From NCBI GenBank assembly GCA_001179505.1, contig CDMY01000730.1, positions 1 through 26,322 on the forward strand: a stretch of DNA of 26,322 nt, read 5' to 3'. The position numbers and the translations under genes are program-made. Below, one piece after another: positions 9,318 to 17,467 of this stretch; position 1 is the first letter of the stretch, and each line of letters starts with the position of its first letter. Source of the DNA: Vitrella brassicaformis (Eukaryota; Sar; Vitrellaceae). The notes below the pieces were generated by a model. That model made no database searches, was not told the DNA's origin, and saw only the letters and a program-made list of their open reading frames with translations.

Positions 9318-10260
9318 ATGAGCGTCGTCGGCCTTGTCGTCTTGGCGGCGCTACTCGTGGAGGCTCTCGCAGGTCAGAACCATGTACGAATCCCACGTGT
9401 TGGAAGTCGTACATATACATTTGGCTGAGGCGAGAACCTTACTATGTGCGTCCGTGTGTCCGTGGCGATATGATCATCCTCTCCTGTCGTTTGTCCAGGA
9501 TCGAAGGGGTCTCCGTGCAAAGGAGCGATCGAGAGGCTTGGCAGCAGTGAGGGCGGATGGGAGATTCGCACGGCGGATGACAGACTTGACGGCCCTTTTG
9601 TGGTATACAGCATTGGTCTTGGTAAGTGACCGAGCGACCTTTTGAATAGATTCTTGAAAGAAGTGTTGTTTCAGCTGATGATACTTCTTTCGACGAAGAA
9701 ATACTGGAGCGCTTCGAGAAAGCTGAAGTTTATGGATTTGACCCGACACCAACTTCCAAAGCCTATGTTCAGCGACGCATCAAAAGAGGAGCGCTGCCTC
9801 GTGACCGCTTTCTTCTTTCTTTTCGGTCGGCCTTGGTCCCGAGAGTGGCCCAATGGATCTTGTCACAAAGAAGAAAACTGGTGAAAATCTCGTGCCCGAA
9901 AAAGGGAGTCTTCAGGGTCTTAAGGGAAGATTCACTTTTTTGACCAGTAAACAAACTATTGAAGTCGACTTTTTAGATTTAAAAGCGATGATCCACAAAT
10001 GCGGACACGATCGGAGTCCAGACGTTCTAAAGATGGACATCGAGCGCTGGGAGTTTGATGTCTTCGAGAAACTAATCGAAGATGGAGACGTTCTCAAATC
10101 TACATCACAACTGTTGGTCGAATGGCATCATCGGTTTTTTGAGGAAGGGGTCGGACGCACTCTTAAGCTGTTGAAGAAGCTTGATGATGAATTTGGTTTC
10201 AAAGTGATTGCTCATACGAGGGACTACCAGGAAACAACACTACTGAGGGTTGACAAGTAG
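9318..10260 (+). CDS. Secreted FkbM-type (Methyltransf_21-like) methyltransferase, frame break inside
   Basis: Exons are 9318-9372, 9499-9621 and 9675-10260, all GT-AG with phase-1 joins. Exon 1 encodes a signal-peptide-like MSVVGLVVLAALLVEALAG. The body carries the SAM-binding start VVYSIGLADDTSFDEEILERF, the acidic loop EVYGFDPTP, then GLGPESGPMDL, and the C-terminal VLKMDIERWEFDVF and LLVEWHHRFF motifs typical of FkbM-like SAM-dependent O-methyltransferases. These proteins often modify glycans or small metabolites. The conserved frame changes by one base in the pyrimidine run 9808-9824, so as given the protein is split. The third exon uses more A/T-ending codons (TTT, AAA, TTA, GAA) than neighbouring genes, which suggests foreign or recent origin. 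Location in the secretory pathway is inferred from the N-terminus alone. Confidence 0.75.
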
Positions 10261-10858
10261 TTACACTCCCTTTCTCATGAAGTCGACACGAACGCATGAC
10301 AACACCGTAACGATCTGTCCATGGCACCCAGACAATACAGTCCCATGAGCCATGGCCAATTGCCGTCGCGAGTATGTGCCTTGAATGATTTTTCTCACCT
10401 GCATGTCGTCTCGGCAAATGCCATTTTTTTGTTTTTTTACTTTTTGTTTTTCTATCTTCTCTAGTGTGGAAGTACGTTAACGGCAAATACCAATACAATG
10501 CCCGGAAGATGCCCGATCAACAGCGTCTAATAATTGGCTTTCGTGCGTTACTCGGAGGGCTCGACACTATATTCACAGACCTGTACAGGTCCCGCCAATG
10601 TTCGTCTCATCCGAGACCGTAGCTCCTGGGGGAGGACGGATGAGACCGTAGCCCCTGGGGGAGGACGGATGAGCGGATCCGCGAACGGTAAAATTTGATC
10701 AATTAAGTCGGGAGTCGTGTCTCTGTCACGTGGGCGCTCATCCACACATGCATTCTGAGCACACTCCTCGAGGAGTGAGCACAGAAGAGGCAAGGCAACA
10801 CGCACACACAAAAAAGACAGCCAAACATCGAGTCATCCCTATGCGGTTGCTTCTTTCG
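10261..10858. other. Intergenic region between convergent genes, with T-rich tract
   Basis: This region separates the 3' end of the methyltransferase gene (+) from the 3' end of the coiled-coil gene (-). It holds a T-rich tract at 10423-10452 (ttttttgtttttttactttttg), which on the minus strand is A-rich, and the 29-nt tandem repeat listed next. No coding exon was recognised. Confidence 0.45.
10613..10670. repeat. Two-copy tandem repeat, 29-nt unit
   Basis: The unit runs gagaccgtag (c/c)... cctgggggaggacggat. Copy 1 is 10613-10641 and copy 2 is 10642-10670, differing at a single base (gctcct versus gcccct). A third partial start, 'gag', follows. Each unit carries a G-rich core (ctgggggagg). 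Confidence 0.85.
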
Positions 10859-12474
10859 TCAGACGATGGTAAGCGGCCGTGGCTTGTCAGCGTGTGGAGG
10901 GCTCTTGATGGACACGCTGAGGTTCCTTATCTCCTTGCTGATCTCCTCACACAGGCTCATCGGCAGTTGCACATCGCTGATCGATCGGGCCACACAGGCG
11001 AAATGATCAAAGAGTGCAAGAGTTTACAGTCTGCTCACCGCTTCTTTCGTGCTGTCGGGGAATCGGCAATGGTGTGCCGGTGGATCCTATGCCCCCTCTT
11101 CAGCTGTCCTTCTGCTGACTCGGGGCTCGCGGACCTCGGTGGCTCGTGTCCATGGCCTTGGTATGAACTGAAATAGACAATAGGACATTGAACAATATGT
11201 TTGGATGTGTTGCAGTGCAGGCTCAATCATTCGCGAAGTACAGACCTGCACACAGGCTCATCCTTGGTCACGATTTCCAACCCCCGATTGTCAGGCGTCG
11301 TAGCAGGTGAGACATGGCCATGGGTCTGAGTAGAAGCATCAAGTGTCCTCTTTTCCGGCACCTTGGCCCTCAGATGTTGGATCGCTTCTAACTCTAGCCT
11401 CAACTCCTTCACCATTGCTCTCTCGGCCTGCACGTGTGACCACGAGTGACGGTCGATGAGGAAGCAACAACACAGAGAAGGACAGCGAAAGAGTGGGACC
11501 TTCATGTCCAGTCACGTGTGACCCAACCTGGAGGGCCTGCCGTAAGCTCAAGATCTCGCTGTCTCTTTCATCCTCTCCTCCTTCCTGGCGTTGCTGCCCA
11601 GATATCATTCCACGATACCGGTCGTCCTGCAAGAGGCTTCCGTAGTCCGCAGGGTGGTCTCGCTGTACCCAGACGTCCTCCCCTGGACCTGCTCGTGTCG
11701 CCTCATTATTGGACGAGACACGTCGATGTTCACGGCGACAGGCGTGGCTGTTCCGTGTCAAGTCAGCAGACCACCGATTTGCACGTGGATCGCCATTGCT
11801 GACCGAGATTCCGTAACTGACATGATGTGTCGTCATGTCGCCGGCCAGGGAAGCAGAGGTGTGCATCTTGCGAATCGACGAGCGCTGCGAGGGGGCCGAC
11901 CGCGGGGACCGGATGGATTCCTGCTCGTCAAGGCGGTCGGCCGTCCTGGCCCAGAACTGCAGCCGGTTCCTCAGCAGCAGCTGCTGCAGCATGCGCTGAG
12001 ACCGCTCGAGAGATTGATCGGCGATAAGCTCGGACTTGTGGAGATCGTCCATCAGGTACGCTCCGATGCCACGCGAAGACAAGCCGCTGTCCTGCTCGTG
12101 CGAGGCGTCGTCGAGCAGGGGCAGACTCCCGGCGCGCAGAGGTAGCCCTTGTCGATCCTCCGACACATCCTCTCGGCTCTCTCTCGAAGACCACACCTGC
12201 TTCGTCATCTGCCGGTTGATAACCAGGTCAGCCATCGCAGTGTCGCCCATCTCCAGCAGTCTTCTAGACGCCGATTCAAGGCGCTGCACACGCGAGGACA
12301 TGGCGTCATCTGAGCCGCGGGACGACTTCGGCTGTGAGCTTCGTCGGCGGTCACCGTGCAGGTCCAGCCGAGGCACGGTCGGAGAGGCTGAGCCTCCGGG
12401 AGAGCCACTGCGCCGAAAGCCTTCACACATTGCGGCAGACTCCTCGTTGCTTCCTTCCTCGCCTGTGTGGGGGC
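10859..12474 (-). CDS. Ser/Arg-rich coiled-coil protein with C-terminal DASTQT motif
   Basis: Four exons join in phase on the minus strand: from ~12474 (or ATG 12430) to 11528, 11427-11246, 11167-11039 and 10976-10859. If translation starts at ATG 12430 the product is 443 aa. The acceptor at 12474 in an open frame suggests an additional 5' exon that I could not place. The N-terminal half is Ser/Arg/Asp-rich and low in complexity. Helical stretches include RVQRLESASRRLLEMGDTAM, LERSQRMLQQLLLRNRLQFW and AERAMVKELRLELEAIQHLR. The third part carries DASTQT, resembling the TQT ligand motif of dynein light chain LC8. The last exon ends LPMSLCEEISKEIRNLSVSI and a short basic tail. No catalytic domain is seen. 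A cytoskeletal or scaffold role is only a guess. The 5' end lies about 270 nt from the transposon end. Confidence 0.6.
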
Positions 12475-12570
12475 CTGTAGGGGCAAAGACGCTAGTTCGC
12501 CAGCCGTTCCTCGGCACGCCAGCTGTTCGGGGTTGCGCTATGTATGGGGGCCTGTGGGGGCGGAGACGCT
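12467..12570. repeat. Pair of imperfect direct repeats at the 5' end of the coiled-coil gene
   Basis: The stretch 12467-12493 (gtgggggcctgtaggggc then aaagacgct) recurs at 12543-12570 (tatgggggcctgtggggg then cggagacgct). On the minus strand the first copy supplies the pyrimidine-rich CAG acceptor of the coiled-coil gene exon at 12474, so the duplication copied a potential splice site. Confidence 0.6.
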
Positions 12571-12747
12571 CCGCCCGCAGTGTCCGAGTCTTCCTTCAAG
12601 TTGTTCCCGCCGCTCCTCCGCCGTTCCCCACCCGCCAGCCTGCTGCTTTTGAGCGCTGCATTGCTGAGGAAGGTTGTATTGGCTGTGCAAAGTGACGCTG
12701 TGTCACTCTTGCACTCTTGCAAACGGGGACGACGACTATATCGAATA

Positions 12748-12771
12748 CAGTGGGCCTCGGATAAATGGGAC
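12748..12771 (+). repeat. Left terminal inverted repeat of the transposon
   Basis: This 24-nt end perfectly matches the reverse complement of 16003-16026 and is preceded by TA. Further in, 12778-12816 holds a short imperfect inverted pair (tatatggga ... tgtcccata) that resembles the structure at the right end. Confidence 0.88.
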
Positions 12772-12810
12772 CCTGGTTATATGGGAAAATCGTCATATGC
12801 GAAATGTCCC

Positions 12811-13006
12811 ATAACCGATGTACATGTTGTGCGCTTTTCAGCTGGTGACATTCATTCATTGTGTTAATTCGCCAGGTGTCACATATGGTAATTCACATCA
12901 ATCATTCATTGTGTTAGACTCATGCGACGAATCATTCGTTAAATAGGAAAAATCTATTTATCCGGTGTTAATGTTGTGCATTTTACAAGCCGGTGTTGAC
13001 TGTCAT
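12811..13006. repeat. Imperfect direct repeat inside the transposon, spacing about 147 nt
   Basis: A block near 12811-12860 (ataaccgatgtacatgttgt, then gcgcttttcagctggtgac) recurs near 12958-13006 (ttatccggtgttaatgttgt, then gcattttacaagccggtgttgac). Between them the motif attcattgtgtta occurs twice, around 12850 and 12904. These look like subterminal repeats. Confidence 0.5.
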
Positions 13007-13080
13007 TGTGAGCCGTCGCCATGACCTGCATGTGGTCCAGCGTGCCTCACTGATCACTGTGAACCAAATTTCACCGTCAA

Positions 13081-13235
13081 ACACCCACAAGCAAGCGAGA
13101 TCGGGGCCGCCAAAGCGGGCCCAGCGAGCACGACAGAAGCAGCGAGGCAAACAAGCTGCGGAGCAGCATGAGTGGCTCTCCAAAGAGCACTGGGAAGCAT
13201 TTGCAGTAAAGCAACGAGTCGACAACCATTGTTAG
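13081..13235 (+). other. Short basic coding-like frame inside the transposon
   Basis: The frame reads HKQARSGPPKRAQRARQKQR and continues GKQAAEQHEWLSKEHWEAFA to a TAG-ended VDNHC. Codons are mostly G/C-ending and no start codon is clear. It could be a remnant of a transposase DNA-binding region or of a captured exon. No family match can be claimed. Confidence 0.25.
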
Positions 13236-13767
13236 ACGAGCAGCCTCTCCGCAACGTGGAGTGAGGAGTGCTTCTCTCGAGAGCCTCTCCGCCTCTCCTC
13301 ACTTTTCCAAGTTGTTCGACCTTCAAGCTTTCGACGGCGAATCATTCATTGAGTGATTTGAGAAGAATGAGTGAGTCATTCATCATTCTTAAGTGAGATG
13401 GAGCGAGAGATGAGTGCCGAGCAGGCTATGGCAGAGGAGGATAGTGGTGAGCAGGTGAACGTAGATATCGATTGAGGTGTGTTGGTGTGGGAGTGACTGT
13501 CTCTGCATGAGTCATGCGTGTTTTTGGACATTTCATCACTCGATCTGTCGATAGCTCGTCGCATTCCATCACTCATTCGCCAGTGAATCACTCCCACTTG
13601 TCTGTCGCGCCCAAGCAACGCTCAAGCAACTGCTTTGCTCGCTCTCCTCGTCCTCGCCGCCGGCCGGGTTGCTTGTTTTCTTTTTTCCGGGCCAAGCTCG
13701 ACACCAGGCGAGTCAGGTGGCCTGCTGGGATGCCCTGTGACTCAGACAGACAAGCAGAGGGCGTGTG

Positions 13768-13960
13768 AATTGCCTCGCATAAATGGGACCTCGGATATAT
13801 GGGAAACTCGGTTCAGTAAGTATCGCTTAAAGCAATCACCGCATAAACCAATCATTTCTGTAAAGCAATCACCCCGCCCCGATCACTCTGTACACAGTCA
13901 AAATGAACCGCATAAACCAATCACCTCACAAAGAGACTCAAATCAGCCATTCGGGCCGAC
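13768..13960 (-). repeat. Diverged inverted copy of the transposon's right end
   Basis: Starting at 13770 the sequence reads tgcctcgcataaatgggacc, a diverged form of the terminal repeat. At 13814 it continues cagtaagtatcgcttaaagc, which pairs with the reverse complement of 15957-15980 with one mismatch in 24. The motifs ccgcataaaccaatca (13839-13854 and 13909-13924) and taaagcaatcacc (13828 and 13861) also recur near the right end (15896-15946). No TA duplication flanks this copy. Confidence 0.75.
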
Positions 13961-14303
13961 CACTCGTGGCTCAAAATGACCGCAAGAAAATGAAGCACCC
14001 CTCTGTGAAAGAGCGGACCGATGAAACAGTGAATCAATGGAGAAATACAGACATTTTGATGGTCATCCTCTGATATTGACCATTCTCCATGGTGATTTCT
14101 GACGAGAGACGGGTTTTGCTTCGGAAGCTTGAATCACAATGTAAACGGAAGAGCATTCTGTCGCTCGCGCTGCAATGACGGCGCCACTGTGACAATCAAC
14201 CGAGTCAATCGAGTCATTCGATGCATCCGATGACATCCACCCAGCCGCACACACAATTGAGCGACAAAGAGTGAGCAGCACGCTTCCTCCCCACGCGAGA
14301 CCC

Positions 14304-14603
14304 NNNNNNNNNNNNNNNNNNNNNNNNNNNNNNNNNNNNNNNNNNNNNNNNNNNNNNNNNNNNNNNNNNNNNNNNNNNNNNNNNNNNNNNNNNNNNNNNN
14401 NNNNNNNNNNNNNNNNNNNNNNNNNNNNNNNNNNNNNNNNNNNNNNNNNNNNNNNNNNNNNNNNNNNNNNNNNNNNNNNNNNNNNNNNNNNNNNNNNNNN
14501 NNNNNNNNNNNNNNNNNNNNNNNNNNNNNNNNNNNNNNNNNNNNNNNNNNNNNNNNNNNNNNNNNNNNNNNNNNNNNNNNNNNNNNNNNNNNNNNNNNNN
14601 NNN
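14304..14603. other. Assembly gap of 300 N
   Basis: Exactly 300 unknown bases, probably a placeholder of fixed size. It lies in the middle of the transposon, just 5' of the Lys/Glu-rich coding stretch, and may hide the transposase or the 5' exons of that gene. Confidence 0.99.
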
Positions 14604-15213
14604 CCACCCGCCACATCGCAGCGCACCATGGTGCGCCAATCGTACCAAGATCGGCCAGCCGAGATATGGTCGATAGACATGCAGAAGCTGTAGGCCGACG
14701 TGGCTGATGGCTCAGATGGCGATGATGCAGCGGCCATGGCAGCCTCGGCACACCAGCCAGCGCCGCAGCCCAAGGGCAGACCCAAGAACAGACCGAAGAG
14801 CAAGGCCAAGGGCAAGGCGAGGGGCAGAGCGAAGGGAAAGGCGAAAACCAAGGCCGCCAACAGCAAAGCCAAGACCAAGGGCGGCGGCGGGCAGCAGCGG
14901 CGCAAGAAGCGTGATGACGATGAGGAGTGGGAGGACGAGGGTGATGGTGAGGGTGATGGTGAGGGAGAGGCCGAGGGTGATGGTGAGGGTGCTCGTGACG
15001 GTGAGGCCAAGGGCGAGGAGCAGGACGGCGACGGCAATGGACATGCTCCCCCGCCCCCCGCCTTCCAGCAATACGCCGACCAGGCCAAGGAGGCCGAGGT
15101 GTTCGCGATCGCACACGAGGCCGAGCAGGCAGCAGCCAAGCAGAAGGCGCGTGCCGGTGCAGTCGAGAAGAAGGAAGCACAGAAGAAGCTGCGGGCCGAA
15201 CACAAGCAAAAGG
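14604..15213 (+). pseudogene. Lys/Glu-rich low-complexity protein frame interrupted by in-frame TAG
   Basis: Right of the gap the frame reads TMVRQSYQDRPAEIWSIDMQ, KL, then TAG at 14691-14693. The same frame continues ADVADGSDGDDAAAMAASAH and QPAPQPKGRPKNRPKSKAKG, into a long Lys/Ala/Gly/Arg block, an acidic Glu/Gly/Asp block (14925-15030) and a charged helix (QYADQAKEAEVFAIAHEAEQ). It ends near a donor after HKQK (aag|gtacct at 15213). Codon bias is strongly G/C-ending on both sides of the TAG. If the downstream part is a separate gene, ATG 14734 is the first start. Alternating basic and acidic tails occur in chromatin and nucleolar proteins and also in some transposase tails. A 3' exon may follow at 15427-15549 (LLLLVMRGRRALRECPLFGR onward to TGA). 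Confidence 0.4.
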
Positions 15214-15278
15214 TACCTACAGGCAGGCAGAAATGGGATCGAACATGCATCTCTCACTGTCGCTTTTTCTCTGTGAGT

Positions 15279-15323
15279 GGTGTGTGTGTGCGCGTGTGTG
15301 TGTGTGGTGTGTGTGTGTGTGTG
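15279..15323. repeat. (TG)n microsatellite
   Basis: An alternating purine/pyrimidine tract, tgtgtgtgcgcgtgtgtgtg and onward through 15323. Such tracts can adopt Z-DNA. It lies in the probable intron after the Lys/Glu-rich frame. Confidence 0.8.
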
Positions 15324-15367
15324 GAAGACGAGGAGGGTGACACCAATGCTGTTGATAAAGGTAGGTG

Positions 15368-15420
15368 GGAGCAGCACGAGCAACAGATACCACCACACGC
15401 CACGTTGCTCGTGCTGCTCC
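15368..15420. repeat. 17-bp perfect inverted repeat (hairpin)
   Basis: The arm ggagcagcacgagcaac (15368-15384) is the exact reverse complement of gttgctcgtgctgctcc (15404-15420), with a 19-nt loop. It sits inside the transposon just 5' of a possible CAG acceptor. Confidence 0.9.
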
Positions 15421-15933
15421 TTCCAGTTGTTGTTGTTGGTGATGCGCGGCCGTCGAGCGCTACGTGAGTGCCCACTGTTCGGACGACTGAAAAGGCATCA
15501 GAACAGAAGCACAACAGAAGGGACACCTCAAGCGTGCTCGATGACTGAGTTTGAGTGAGTGAGTCGTGCTGCCGTACCTCATCTAGGCAGATCTGTCGTT
15601 CATGGCTCTGCATCGTTGGTGCATCTCTGTCCATCCATACATCTACTTTTGGTGAAATCGGCGCTAGTCTGCCTCACAGGAAGGCCACGATCTGCCGCTG
15701 ACATCCACAAAGTGACTGAAGGGCTCCGAAATCACGCTCACGAGCGATCGGCAACCTTTTGCGTAAATCCATATCATCCATCGTTTTTCGTTGTTTCAGA
15801 GTCGTTTGAGCGGTGAAAAAAGAGTCAATGTGATGGAGGGTGGCTCTGATGAGTCATTCACGGCGAGAAACCCCGCAGAAAACAAGCAGCAGATAAAGCA
15901 ATCATTGGCTTGTTCGCATAAACCCATCAAATC

Positions 15934-15968
15934 CATAAAGCAATCACCCCGGTACTGATTGCTTTATG
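15934..15968. repeat. 13-bp perfect hairpin in transposon right subterminal region
   Basis: The arm cataaagcaatca (15934-15946) pairs with tgattgctttatg (15956-15968) around the loop ccccggtac. It is built from the same taaagcaatca motif that is repeated in direct orientation at 13828 and 13861. Confidence 0.88.
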
Positions 15969-16002
15969 CGATACTTACTGTATATGGGACACCCTGGGCC
16001 GT

Positions 16003-16026
16003 GTCCCATTTATCCGAGGCCCACTG
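16003..16026 (-). repeat. Right terminal inverted repeat of the transposon
   Basis: Reverse complement of 12748-12771 and followed by TA. Just inside, 15984-15992 (atgggacac) and 16001-16009 (gtgtcccat) form a 9-bp stem with an 8-nt loop that overlaps the terminal repeat. Confidence 0.88.
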
Positions 16027-16192
16027 TACCAGTTCCCAGACTGGACGTGTTCTGGCACGAATTGCACAAGCGCCCCGCTCGTCTTGTCGATTCGGAGCAC
16101 GAAGGCACATCCCAAAAACATATGCACACGACATCACTCTACATACTCCATCCCCTGAACAAATAAATGTGCTCACAAACAAACACACTCGG

Positions 16193-17467
16193 TCACCCCT
16201 GCTCTTCAGGCACTTCCTTCGGTGGGTCGTCTTGGCCTGTTGCAGACGGATCCATGACCCGCCCGAGCTGACGCGCCAACGACAGCTCGTATACGAGCGC
16301 GTCAAGCTTCTAAGCATGGCAGAAGACAGATCAGACCATCTAAACGAAGCAGAGCCATGCAGCTGCATCTCGTCACCTTCACAGTGTACTTGAGCGTATC
16401 ATATTTCCTGCGGATGTTGGAGTTTCTGAGATCGAACTGGCGCCAAGTAGTTAAGGAAACATACAGGCAGACCATATAATTGATAAGCCTGAGTACCTGC
16501 ATCATTTCTTCCTGCACCCTCGTACAGAGATCCTGACACCGCTGCACAACACAAGCCATGGCGAATGTGACAATACTGATCACCGGGAAGCAAGTGCATC
16601 TTATGTCGGCTGGCTACGGCTGACCTTCACGTCCGTCTCGTGTCTGGCCGTGGCCTGAAGCACTGCGTATCTGTTGAGCTCGCCAGTGAAGTCCAGCAAC
16701 CCGCCCAGATACTCCTCGTACGTCAACACTTCCAAGTCGCCCAGGCGTGGGATCCTGCATGACCACACACCACCACACACCACGTACACGAGGAAGTATG
16801 AAAGCACGCCAGACGATCTACTGTGGGCACGGCTGCTGCGTACCTGTTGTGCATCAGGAACGAATGGAGGATCTTGGCCTCAGCCCACTCCTGCATGAGG
16901 GCCATACACGATTTGAGTCGGTCATCAACATATATCCAGTGACGTGCAAATCCATGGCTAGGGACAGACCTCCAAGCAAAATGCGACGGAGGAGCGCAGA
17001 GCGGGGATTTCCGCCACTGCACACAGAAGAAACACACACACGAGCCACACCCATTCACACCGGAGATACCTCTGTAAGCTGTATGAATGTGGTTGGCCCA
17101 TGCTCACCGACAGGTATGAGCTCCTGCTTGAGTATCGTGAGGCACTCATCCAGATTCTTCTGTGCGTTCTGAGTGTCCCCTCGCAGACACATGGAAATGC
17201 TCATCTTCGAGAGCTTCAACTGCAAAACAAGCACCGCAGACGTCAAGACGAAAAGGGCATGAAGCAGATAAGACAGGAGTCGCTCACCACATCGCGTGAC
17301 CGCTTGATGAGCGATTCTCTCTTTTCATCGTCGAGGGCCATCTGTGTCCGGATGAATGACCTGCATGGAAGTTTTTTTTCATCATGCTCATCCATTTCCC
17401 ATCATTCTCTTCCAAACATGTCGTCAGAGTCGAAGTCAACATCAGTCGAGGTCACACTGCTCTTCAT
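16193..17467 (-). CDS. TSN: Translin
   Basis: Translin is a small helical nucleic-acid-binding protein. In other eukaryotes it forms octamers and, with TRAX, the C3PO RNase. Nine exons on the minus strand join in phase: 17467-17418, 17360-17288, 17219-17108, 17016-16970, 16890-16844, 16754-16625, 16541-16497, 16436-16377 and 16309-16193. They give 226 aa, almost exactly the family's usual length. Visible family features are the basic EKRESLIKRSRDVV segment (~25-45) and EEWAEAKILHSFLMHNR. The hallmark YEEYLGGLLDFTGELNRYAV and the C-terminal FDLRNSNIRRKYDTLKYTVK followed by KLDALVYELS are also present. The ATG lies in phase at the 5' end. All introns are short GT-AG. The C-terminus has an acidic/Pro tail (DDPPKEVPEEQG). 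TRAX is the paralogue, but length and the GELNRYAV motif favour translin. Confidence 0.88.

Larger units (their letters stand above)
12748..16026. mobile_element. DNA transposon with TA target duplication (Tc1/mariner/pogo-like ends)
   Basis: The left end 12748-12771 and the reverse complement of the right end 16003-16026 are identical for 24 nt, beginning CAGTGGGCCTCGGATAAATG and ending GGAC. Both ends are flanked directly by TA (12746-12747 and 16027-16028). TA duplication plus CAGT-starting ends with a CCTCG core is the pattern of the Tc1/mariner superfamily, closest to pogo/Tigger. At 3.3 kb it is long enough for an autonomous element, but no DDE transposase could be recognised. A 300-nt gap lies inside, and one interior stretch is a second, diverged element end. 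A short Lys/Arg/Gln-rich frame at 13081-13235 (+) and the Lys/Glu-rich frame right of the gap are the only coding-like parts. Confidence 0.85.

Noticed and set aside
11227-11245. TGA at 11227 as the end of the coiled-coil gene
   Set aside because: A donor at 11246|11245 joins in phase to two further exons with good codon bias and a proper stop at 10859, so the earlier stop is probably intronic.
11446-12145. Plus-strand open frames antisense to the coiled-coil gene
   Set aside because: The minus strand gives four phase-consistent exons with helical content; the plus frames are compositional shadows.
14063-15250. Minus-strand frames spanning the gap, 348-395 codons
   Set aside because: Length comes largely from unknown bases; the known part is the antisense of the Lys/Glu-rich frame (Pro/Ser/Leu runs).
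13814-15980. Inner inverted repeat as an independent transposon with its own target duplication
   Set aside because: The flanks are TT on the left and TA on the right, so there is no duplication; the match continues outward into the terminal-repeat-like part on both sides, so it is subterminal.
17108-17112. Alternative donor of translin exon 3 at cct|gtcggtg
   Set aside because: The gtcg|gtgagc donor gives the right phase for the 17016-16970 exon and then for EEWAEAK; the other choice leads to frame conflicts.
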